Shown: in pieces, positions 38,377 to 46,030 of the stretch | How positions within the stretch are numbered: position 1 is the first letter of the stretch | Layout of the letters: each line of letters opens with the position of its first letter | NCBI GenBank assembly: GCA_021713395.1 | Contig: JAKJJT010000001.1 | Location: forward strand, 62,001-126,000 | Direction of reading: 5' to 3' | DNA length: 64,000 nt | Source: Thiotrichales bacterium 19S9-11 | GTDB lineage: Bacteria > Pseudomonadota > Gammaproteobacteria > Francisellales > Francisellaceae | Program-made: the position numbers and the translations under genes | Notes under the pieces: model-generated | What the model was told of the DNA's origin: nothing | The model's database searches: none | The model's input: the letters and a program-made list of their open reading frames with translations, nothing else

Positions 38377-38564
38377 ATTTACCCTATCAGTTTATCATCA
38401 TCTTTTAAACACAAGCATTGCCAATTATAAGTTAAGATAAGTCAAAGTAAATCTTATCTTATATCAAATCTTAGAGCCCCCTGACAACGTTAATTTTTTG
38501 CATTATCTGAAATATCAATTAAAGTTAAATTATAAAATAATTTTAAACATCAAAAGAGAATAGC

Positions 38565-38966
38565 ATGCTAAAACAACATGGATTTTCTTATATAGAAGCA
38601 ACAATGATCACTGCCGTTCTGGGTGTCATTGCAGCAATAGCCATTCCAAGTTATATGACTCACCTTGACCGTGCAAAGTTAGCAGAAGCTTATACTTTAA
38701 TTTCTTCAAAGCAAAGTCATGTTATTAGTCAAATGATTACAAATGATGACGTTAAATCCATACAGGCCTTGCCTGGTGCTACAAAAGGAAAGTACGGCAG
38801 TGTTAACTTTAATAAAAAAGGGATAATTACTTATACATTTACAGATAAAAAATTGAAAGGTAATTCAGTTAGTTTAACACCGGTGATTGCATCTGACGGT
38901 AGTGCCAATTGGCAGTGCCACACAGAAGGTAAATTTCCAACCAATCCATGTAAGCCTTTTCAGTAA
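38565..38966 (+). CDS. Type IV pilin-like protein (minor or second pilin)
   Basis: 133 residues. Very short leader MLKQHG, then FSYIEATMITAVLGVIAAIA: PilD-type cleavage before Phe with Glu at mature position 5. The Ser-Tyr at positions 2-3 and charged/Thr residues in the helix depart from the FTLIELL consensus. The C-terminal Cys pair (WQCHTEGKFPTNPC) mirrors PilA. Likely a pseudopilin, minor pilin or alternative pilin. Monocistronic: diverges from the ligase-like gene, and its stop lies 3 nt from the next converging gene. Confidence 0.85.
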   Translation: MLKQHGFSYIEATMITAVLGVIAAIAIPSYMTHLDRAKLAEAYTLISSKQSHVISQMITNDDVKSIQALPGATKGKYGSVNFNKKGIITYTFTDKKLKGNSVSLTPVIASDGSANWQCHTEGKFPTNPCKPFQ

Positions 38967-38969
38967 ACC

Positions 38970-39164
38970 CTAATGCCTCGTTTGGCGCTTCTGATCATGC
39001 TCATATTGACCAATAATCTCTAAAATTTCTTGCTCTCTTTTTTCTAAAATCATAATCTTTTCAGCAACACCATCCTCTAAAAAACGAGCAGACATGTAAG
39101 ACTTTAGCTGAGCTTGTATGCGAATAAGCTCTGCTTTTAACGCCCCCAACTCTGTATCGTTCAT
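38970..39164 (-). CDS. Small coiled-coil protein of unknown function (64 aa)
   Basis: 64 residues beginning MNDTELGALKAELIRIQAQL; heptad-like hydrophobics throughout suggest one or two helices (about 3-22, 33-56), ending in a basic DQKRQTRH tail. ATG 39164 has a good ribosome site (GAGGT 5 nt upstream). No known family recognised. The gene is convergent with the pilin-like gene and divergent from the AddB-like gene. Confidence 0.6.
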   Translation of the reverse strand: MNDTELGALKAELIRIQAQLKSYMSARFLEDGVAEKIMILEKREQEILEIIGQYEHDQKRQTRH

Positions 39165-39277
39165 ATTACCTCACTTGTATTTATTTTATCTAACTACTAT
39201 TATGGGATACTTTTACTAAATTTTGTCAAATTTAACAAATAATCTTTTATATAAAAATGCTAAATCTGGACTAAATA

Positions 39278-42025
39278 ATGCCAAAAGTGTCACCTTATGA
39301 GAAATTATGGGAGCATATCGATAATCAAACATTAATTGTCACAGTCAACTCAAGACTTGCACAAACACTCAATCAATCTTATTTATTATACTTAAAGAAA
39401 AAAGATAAGTATCCTATCGTTAGCCAATCTATTTTGTCTTACCAAAACTTACTGAGCTTTTTAGTTGATGCCATTACAACTCAAACCAATCAACCCAAAC
39501 AAGCACCTAGTTTTTATCAAATCCATCAAAGTCGCTTGCTTTGGCTTAAAGTAATTACTGATGACTATAAAAAACATCCAAATGAATATGCATTTTTTAA
39601 TATAGAAGAAGCAACTGACTATGCCTATGATGCCTATGAAAAATATTTAGCTTGGCAGCTTAATCAACTAGAAAATACATCACTTAATTTATATGAAAAT
39701 CATAGAGACTTTAGCCGCTTTCAGCGTTGGTTAAAATCAATTAAACAGCACACTAAAAAAGATAAAATATATTTACATTCAGAGCAACTACTCTGGCTTC
39801 ATAACTCACTAAACTCATCAATTAATTTAACATTTAAGCAATTAGTTTTCATTGGATTTAATGATTATTCTCCCTTACTTATCAAGCTTTTTGACGCATT
39901 AAAAAAGAAAAATATTAAACTTCTTTGCTGGCAACTTGAGCCTAAATTAGAGATCAGTAATACAATCGATACAGCATATCCTGACACTGTAAAAGCAAAT
40001 ACACATATCTTCTCTTTCCAAAATAGTGACAAAGAACTTAGTGGTATTATTAAGCTTATTTATCAAACCTACCAAAACAACCCTAAAAAGCGCATTGGCC
40101 TTATTGTCCCTGACTTACATAAAATACGTTATAAACTGGACGACTTATTAACGGAAACATTTTACCCTAATAAAAATCGCCTAGAGCCAATTAATCAGAT
40201 AGATAAGCCATATACCATATCTGGTGGCATTCCATTATCTGATGTTCCCTTAATCCAAACAGCCCTAATGATATTAAGCCTTAAACCCGTCACCTCTCTC
40301 AATCAGCTTATTCGTATTATTGAGTCTCCGTTTACATTAACTTCAGAAAGTAGCCCTGATATACGAAATCAACTAATCAAACAAATTAGAAAAAACTATT
40401 TTGAAACAGATAGCCTTAAAAAAATGATCAATGATTATAAATTAAGTGAAGCTATCACTGAGTTTAAAGAAGCCATTTTATTTGTTAGTCAAGATACCAA
40501 AAACATAACAAATGACCCAATTTATCATGCTTTTTTACGCCTTAAAGCATTTAACTTTCCTGGCATTACCCCCCTATCAAGTGAAAACTATCAAGCATTA
40601 ACACAGTTTTATCAGTTATTTCATAAAATTAAAGAGCTACAATACCTCTTTAATGACCTTAACTATAAGGAACTTATTGATCTGTTAAAGTGGCTTAGTA
40701 AAACTAGTATTTTTCAACCAGAAAGTAACCCTCAAGCGCCTATTTATGTTTTAGGCATTCTAGAATCTTCACAACAATACTTTGATCAACTATTTATTAT
40801 TAGAATGAATGACCAATTATGGCCTCAAAAACCAAACCCAAACCCACTATTACCCATTAGCCTACAAAAAAAACTCAAAATGCCTAATGCTTCTAATGAG
40901 CGCGAACTTTATTTTGCTAAAAATATTAGTCACAGTTTTTTTTATCAAAGTTCAAATCTAACCATTAGCTATAGTTTATTTGATGGAGATAGTGAGCAGT
41001 CGCTCTCGCCATTAATTACAACAGAGAATATTAAAGTAAAGTCTTATCCTTTGGATAGATGTGTTCAACTATCTACAGAGATTTGTAATGTTAAGCTTAC
41101 CAAAAGGCATTTATCATTAGCACCACTAAAAAAAAGTATCAATGCCTCAAGTTATCTCTATCAACGCTTTGTTCAGTGCCATTTTAAGGCTCAAATGCAA
41201 GATCGATTAAAACTAAACGAATTAGGCACATTTAAAAAACCACTAAGTGCCAAAGATAAAGGAACTTTAATTCACGATATTCTAGCTAGTATTTGGCAAA
41301 AAGTTAAAACTCAAGCAAACTTAAAAGCATTTGAACCTACAAAGTTTAATATATTAATTGATTCAACTATCAAAGAAACCATACATCAATCTACTTATCT
41401 AGCACCCCCTTATTTAACACATTTAAACCTCGTTGAAACCAAACGCATTAAAAACCTATTAATGCATTGGTTTGAGTTAGAAAAAAGCCGCGACCTTTCT
41501 TTTAAAGCGCTAAGCTTTGAACATCGTAGTAATATCCAAATTGGACAACTAACCTCAAAAAATATTCGAGTAGATCGAGTTGATCAATTAGATAGTGGTG
41601 AAATTTGGCTAGTTGACTATAAAACTTCAAAAAAAGTACAGCCAGATGGTTGGTATGATGAAAAACTAACGCAACCACAATTACCACTTTATGCCCTCGC
41701 AAATAATGCCCATGGCATTGGTTTTAGCCAAATTAATGGTAAATCAATGACGATGAGCATCCTTTATCAAGCATCTGATCACGCCGTTAAATTAAAACAG
41801 TATGCCTTTGATCTAGATACTAACCAAACATCTAAAGTACAAGAAAAGTTAATTACTGATTATAGAAACTGGCATGAACTTAAAACAAGTTGGCTTAATC
41901 AATTAACACAGATGGCAGTTAGCTTTAGTCAAGGCGATTTAACTGCATCAATTAACCCAAGCTGCCTTTATTGTCCTTATGATGGACTATGTCACTACCA
42001 GCAATTTAAGCGCGAAGTTAATTGA
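39278..42025 (+). CDS. AddB-like PD-(D/E)XK nuclease, probable DNA repair protein
   Basis: 915 residues, matching the roughly 900-residue gammaproteobacterial family related to AddB. N-terminal helicase-like part is degenerate (LIVTVNSRLAQTLNQSYL; FIGFNDYSPLLIKLF). The C-terminal RecB-type nuclease domain has VDYKTSKK (D and K of the PD-(D/E)XK site, about residue 787). An iron-sulphur staple is formed by one Cys (FVQCHFKAQ, about 633) plus C-x2-C-x5-C near the end (SCLYCPYDGLCHY). Predicted to process double-strand breaks with a UvrD/AddA-like partner, not seen here. Its last 31 nt overlap the end of murC on the other strand. Confidence 0.82.
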   Translation: MPKVSPYEKLWEHIDNQTLIVTVNSRLAQTLNQSYLLYLKKKDKYPIVSQSILSYQNLLSFLVDAITTQTNQPKQAPSFYQIHQSRLLWLKVITDDYKKHPNEYAFFNIEEATDYAYDAYEKYLAWQLNQLENTSLNLYENHRDFSRFQRWLKSIKQHTKKDKIYLHSEQLLWLHNSLNSSINLTFKQLVFIGFNDYSPLLIKLFDALKKKNIKLLCWQLEPKLEISNTIDTAYPDTVKANTHIFSFQNSDKELSGIIKLIYQTYQNNPKKRIGLIVPDLHKIRYKLDDLLTETFYPNKNRLEPINQIDKPYTISGGIPLSDVPLIQTALMILSLKPVTSLNQLIRIIESPFTLTSESSPDIRNQLIKQIRKNYFETDSLKKMINDYKLSEAITEFKEAILFVSQDTKNITNDPIYHAFLRLKAFNFPGITPLSSENYQALTQFYQLFHKIKELQYLFNDLNYKELIDLLKWLSKTSIFQPESNPQAPIYVLGILESSQQYFDQLFIIRMNDQLWPQKPNPNPLLPISLQKKLKMPNASNERELYFAKNISHSFFYQSSNLTISYSLFDGDSEQSLSPLITTENIKVKSYPLDRCVQLSTEICNVKLTKRHLSLAPLKKSINASSYLYQRFVQCHFKAQMQDRLKLNELGTFKKPLSAKDKGTLIHDILASIWQKVKTQANLKAFEPTKFNILIDSTIKETIHQSTYLAPPYLTHLNLVETKRIKNLLMHWFELEKSRDLSFKALSFEHRSNIQIGQLTSKNIRVDRVDQLDSGEIWLVDYKTSKKVQPDGWYDEKLTQPQLPLYALANNAHGIGFSQINGKSMTMSILYQASDHAVKLKQYAFDLDTNQTSKVQEKLITDYRNWHELKTSWLNQLTQMAVSFSQGDLTASINPSCLYCPYDGLCHYQQFKREVN

Positions 42026-43419
42026 TTAACATCACCTGCTCCTTGAATTAAAACAACATCATCAGGCTTAATTAATGATTTGAGTTTTTCTTCAGCTTGT
42101 TTATGACTATCAGCGTAATCACAATTTTTACCCTTTTGAGTCAAAGCTTCAACTAATGTTTCTGCACCTAAGCCCTCACTTGGCAATTCACTTGCTGCAT
42201 ATGTTTTAAGTAAAATACTTAAATCGCTTTTAGCTAATGCATCAACAAAATGTTCAAAATGTTCACTAGTACGGCTATAACGATGTGGCTGAAACAAATG
42301 AACAATACGCCTTTTTGGATAATGCTCTCTAATTGTTTTTAAGGTTGCTTTAATCTCACTTGGATGATGGCCATAATCATTAATTAACGTAAATTCACCC
42401 CTTTTATATTTCATATTAAAAGTTTCAAAGCGACGACCAACACCACTAAAAGTAGCTAAGCTTCTTTGTATCACTTGATAGTCAATCTGATGATTTCTTG
42501 CGACAGCAATAGCAGATAATGCATTATAAATATTATATTCACCTGGCAAATTTAACGTAATATCAAAAGACTGATTGATTCTATGATCAATTAATGTGAA
42601 CTGACTTTGTAATCCATGATAACGAATATTTGTTGCTTGAATATCTGCTTGATTTGATAAGCCAATTAAAGTTCTTCTTCTAGGAGCAAATTCTTTAATT
42701 AAACTTTTTATTTTCTCACAATCAATATTTAAAATTAAATAACCATCAGATGCGATCTTTTTTGAAAAATCAATAAAGCTTTGATCAACTTGTCTATAAT
42801 CTCCGCTATAAGCACTCATATGATCATAATCAATATTAGTAATAACCGCTTCCTTTGGGTTTAATGCTAAAAATGACAAATCACTTTCATCAGATTCTGC
42901 AATAAAAAAATCACTTTCTCCTAGCATTGCTGAGCAATTTTGCTTTTTCAAATAACCACCAATGGCATAACTTGGGCTTAAATGTGCATCTTCAAATAAA
43001 TTTGTTAATATCGCTGTTGTTGTTGTTTTTCCATGAGTACCGCTAATAGCAATACCATAACGATCAGACATTATTTCTGCTAATAACTGGCCACGTGTTA
43101 TGACCGGTATTTTTTTTGATTTTGCTCTTATAAGCTCAATATTATTATCTCTTAATGCTGATGTGATAACGACTAAATCAACTGAGTCTTTAATATGATT
43201 TTGGCTATGCCCTTGAAAAATAGTCACACCCTGTGATGCCAGACGCTTTGTAATTACTGATGTCTTTAAATCCGAACCACTAACGGTATAACCAAGCTTA
43301 AATAAAATCTCTGCTAACGATGACATACCAATGCCACCAATACCAATAAAGTGGAGATGTTTAAATGATTTAAAATTTAAATGAATTTCAGCTAGTGTTT
43401 CATAATTATTATTTTTCAT
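41995..43419 (-). CDS. murC: UDP-N-acetylmuramate--L-alanine ligase
   Basis: Adds L-Ala to UDP-MurNAc in peptidoglycan synthesis; ATP-dependent, cytosolic. 474 residues. N-terminal UDP-binding FIGIGGIGMSSLAEIL, ATP loop GIAISGTHGKTTTTAIL (about residue 122), ESDESDLSFL, NIDYDHMSAY, and the C-terminal VGRRFE and LINDYGHHPSEI typical of MurC rather than Mpl. It stands outside any visible division/cell-wall cluster. Preceded at 43440 by the enoyl-CoA hydratase gene on the same strand (20 nt), so co-transcription is likely. Confidence 0.92.
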   Translation of the reverse strand: MKNNNYETLAEIHLNFKSFKHLHFIGIGGIGMSSLAEILFKLGYTVSGSDLKTSVITKRLASQGVTIFQGHSQNHIKDSVDLVVITSALRDNNIELIRAKSKKIPVITRGQLLAEIMSDRYGIAISGTHGKTTTTAILTNLFEDAHLSPSYAIGGYLKKQNCSAMLGESDFFIAESDESDLSFLALNPKEAVITNIDYDHMSAYSGDYRQVDQSFIDFSKKIASDGYLILNIDCEKIKSLIKEFAPRRRTLIGLSNQADIQATNIRYHGLQSQFTLIDHRINQSFDITLNLPGEYNIYNALSAIAVARNHQIDYQVIQRSLATFSGVGRRFETFNMKYKRGEFTLINDYGHHPSEIKATLKTIREHYPKRRIVHLFQPHRYSRTSEHFEHFVDALAKSDLSILLKTYAASELPSEGLGAETLVEALTQKGKNCDYADSHKQAEEKLKSLIKPDDVVLIQGAGDVNQLTSRLNCW

Positions 43420-43439
43420 ATACTCAACTTATATTTTAA

Positions 43440-44228
43440 TTATTTATTTTTATGTTTTTCTCTTTCTATAAAGCCTTTAATACTCAAAGCAAATTCTTCT
43501 GATGCAACTTGTGTTAAAAATAATTTTTTTTCTTCTTCTAAAATAAGTTTAAACGTTTCAATTTCATTAACATGTCGCTTAATTAAACCAAATGCATTCA
43601 TTGGTAAATATTTGGACTTATTAATAAATTGATCTAATGTCTCATTTAAGCTTATTTCATTACAAACCTGATCAACTAGGCCATATTCAAGTGCTTTTTT
43701 TGTATTTACTGGCTGATTAAACAATAACATTTGTTTGGCACGCTTAAGACCAATAGCTTTTGCTAAACTATAAAGTTGACCACCATCTGGCGTTAGCCCA
43801 ATACCGATATATGCTGAATGATAATTTGATCCTTCTAGTGCAATCACATAATCAGAAGCTAATGCTAAACTTAAGCCATAGCCTGCACTAATCCCTTTAG
43901 TAATGACAATAACTGGTATAGGCATTGTCATTATCATTTCAATAATTGATTGTGCTTTATCTAATAAAGGGCTAATTAAAGCTTTCCTTTCATTTTCTTT
44001 CTTTTGTAGTAACCCACTAAAATAATAAATATCACCACCAACCATAAAATGATTACTACTACTTTCAATGATAAGTAACTTTGTTTTAGTATCTTCACTG
44101 ACTTTGAGAATATCTTTATAAATAGCATCAAACATCTGATCATTTAATGCATTATGGCAACCTTTACGATTAAGCGTTAAGCAATAACAATGATTATTTT
44201 TCTCTAAAATAGTTAATGGTGATGTCAT
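43440..44228 (-). CDS. Enoyl-CoA hydratase/isomerase family protein
   Basis: Crotonase-fold enzyme, 262 residues from ATG 44228 (AGGGAA upstream; an upstream GTG at 44249 is less likely). Oxyanion-hole regions FMVGGDIYYF and KGISAGYGLSLALASDYVIA; YIGIGLTPDGGQLYSLAKAIGLKRAKQML follows. Where hydratases carry the first catalytic Glu, IGIGLTPDGG has no Glu, so it may be an isomerase or other crotonase. It precedes murC by 20 nt. The pathway is unclear. Confidence 0.85.
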   Translation of the reverse strand: MTSPLTILEKNNHCYCLTLNRKGCHNALNDQMFDAIYKDILKVSEDTKTKLLIIESSSNHFMVGGDIYYFSGLLQKKENERKALISPLLDKAQSIIEMIMTMPIPVIVITKGISAGYGLSLALASDYVIALEGSNYHSAYIGIGLTPDGGQLYSLAKAIGLKRAKQMLLFNQPVNTKKALEYGLVDQVCNEISLNETLDQFINKSKYLPMNAFGLIKRHVNEIETFKLILEEEKKLFLTQVASEEFALSIKGFIEREKHKNK

Positions 44229-44303
44229 CTGATTCCCTAAACTAATCACTTAAAGCATAAGTATGACTTAGTATATCAAAGCTATAAATAAAAAAAACAA
44301 TGC

Positions 44304-44957
44304 TTAAAAGCCAGCAGCTATTAATTTTTCATAACTAATATCACTACCTTTATCAAACTCATGATTTTTATCTGATAACATCAGACGTTCAAGATAGCGC
44401 GCAATCAAATCAACTTCTAAATTAACTTTTTGTGAAACTCGATAAAACTGAATAATCGTTTTCTCCCATGTGTGTGGGATAATATTAACATTAAATCCAT
44501 CATGATTAACTTCATTAACCGTTAAACTAACACCATCCAAAGTGACAGAACCTTTTGATGCAATATATCTCATTAAACTTTTTGGCACTTGATAGCTTAA
44601 GCAATAAGAACGTGCTTCCTTTTGTATATTAACTAATTCAATCATTGAATCAACATGTCCTGAAACTAAATGACCACCTAGGCGATCACTTAATCGTAAG
44701 GCTTGTTCTAAATTAACAGTATCACCTACTTTTAAATTACCAAGTGTGGTTTTTTTTAAGGTTTCTTTTGAAGCATCAAAACTTAAGCTTTTAGTTTTAC
44801 TAACAACAGTTAAACAAACACCATTAATTGCAATACTATCACCGAGTTTGATTTGATTAAGATCTAATGAACCTTGAGCTATTTCAAGACGGATATCATC
44901 CTGATAAGCTTTAGATGATATGATTTGACCTACTGACTCAACTAACCCACTGAACAT
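44304..44957 (-). CDS. ribE: Riboflavin synthase, alpha subunit
   Basis: Dismutates two lumazine molecules into riboflavin. 217 residues from ATG 44957. Two repeated lumazine-binding domains: first MFSGLVESVG and DSIAINGVCLTVV, second RLGGHLVSGHVDS and VTLDGVSLTVNEV. Its partner ribH is 34 kb away, so riboflavin genes are scattered; ribD and ribA are not in the window. No FMN riboswitch seen in the 66 nt upstream. Confidence 0.96.
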   Translation of the reverse strand: MFSGLVESVGQIISSKAYQDDIRLEIAQGSLDLNQIKLGDSIAINGVCLTVVSKTKSLSFDASKETLKKTTLGNLKVGDTVNLEQALRLSDRLGGHLVSGHVDSMIELVNIQKEARSYCLSYQVPKSLMRYIASKGSVTLDGVSLTVNEVNHDGFNVNIIPHTWEKTIIQFYRVSQKVNLEVDLIARYLERLMLSDKNHEFDKGSDISYEKLIAAGF

Positions 44958-45023
44958 CACTAACTCTGATATTTTATTATTTTAATTCAAAGTTAATCAT
45001 ACTGATAAAGCTTAATTTTGTCA

Positions 45024-45563
45024 TTAATTAAGTAGCGATGGTGGTTTCATCCCCATCTCATTCTCATTTTTCTTTTCCAAGGCGGCATTAACTTCAGGAA
45101 CCAAGCCTAGCATGCTATTTAGCATAAGATTCTTAGGGTTTGAAAGGTTATTTTTAGGCTCTAGTTGTTGTTGTAATTGCTTTTGTTTTTCAATCTCATA
45201 AGCAGCCATCATCGCAAGCTGGTTTTGTTCTAATGCATCATGCCTAATATCATTTTTGGTATGAATAAACTGATTTTTTAATTTATTTTCATTACCTTCA
45301 ACTACTTCCTCTGCATTATCTTCTCTACCTTCTTTATGGTATTCAATGCCTTCAATTTGTAACTGCTTATCCTTTATTGATTTCATACTTTCTGAATACT
45401 GGTCTTGATTATCAGGTAAACTCTGCTGTAATGCATAAATTTCGTCATTAATGCTTGCTAAGCTTTCATGGTCTAATATCCGTTTCATGTATTCAAGCTT
45501 ATACGCAGGAGGTATATCCATTTTTTGTACTGCATATAAATCTTTTTTATTAACTCCAGGCAT
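45024..45563 (-). CDS. Unrecognised Gln/Glu-rich helical protein
   Basis: 179 residues from ATG 45563, chosen because GGAG lies 9 nt upstream. Begins MPGVNKKDLYAVQKMDIPPAY; very rich in Gln, Glu, Asn and Lys (IEKQKQLQQQLEPKNN), predicted long helices/coiled coil from about residue 30 to 150, then a short tail MGMKPPSLLN. No signal peptide or membrane span. The style (soluble, low complexity, orphan) recalls the protein at 7161-8528. Function unknown; an effector role is speculative. Confidence 0.65.
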   Translation of the reverse strand: MPGVNKKDLYAVQKMDIPPAYKLEYMKRILDHESLASINDEIYALQQSLPDNQDQYSESMKSIKDKQLQIEGIEYHKEGREDNAEEVVEGNENKLKNQFIHTKNDIRHDALEQNQLAMMAAYEIEKQKQLQQQLEPKNNLSNPKNLMLNSMLGLVPEVNAALEKKNENEMGMKPPSLLN

Positions 45564-46030
45564 TACCTTCATCTCCAAATAAAATAGTCATTACTACTTC
45601 CTAAGCACAAAGATTTTGCAACCAGCCTAAGAATGATTTACAACCAAGTTATTATATTTATTATTTATGCAGCAATCTAATTTAAAGCTTATTTGTAATA
45701 TGTAATATTTCTATGGTTTATTACTGTCTGATTTATAAAATAATTATAATAAAAAATGATGTTACAAATTATAGATACATATCATTATACTTTTAATGAT
45801 AGATAGAGATTTAATACAGATAAAATTACTATAGGCTTTGGCACCTTAACATTAAACTCATATGAATTTTCAGACAAATCAAATTGATATTAGAAATGTG
45901 CGTATTGTCAATATTCGCTTAAAAATTAAAATGAATTTTTTAAAGGGTGATTGACTCTTAACTTTGCTAAAATAACAAAGTTATCAAAATCATTTTTACG
46001 TGTTTACGTATAGGACTTAAGGACTATCAA
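45564..46030. other. Long AT-rich intergenic region before nrdJa
   Basis: About 460 nt without a supportable gene or RNA. Very AT-rich. It contains TTGACT at 45951 without a well-placed -10, and one clear dyad (separate entry). No B12-box or other riboswitch signature was seen despite the B12-dependent enzyme downstream. Confidence 0.6.
45959..45983. repeat. 8-bp inverted repeat upstream of nrdJa
   Basis: TAACTTTG (45959-45966) and CAAAGTTA (45976-45983) are exact complements with a 9-nt spacer, 48 nt before the nrdJa start and overlapping the region where a promoter is expected. Could be an operator. It does not resemble the NrdR box. Confidence 0.4.

Noticed and set aside
45564-46030. Cobalamin riboswitch before nrdJa
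   Set aside because: No B12-box or expected stem structure could be seen; only an 8-bp dyad.
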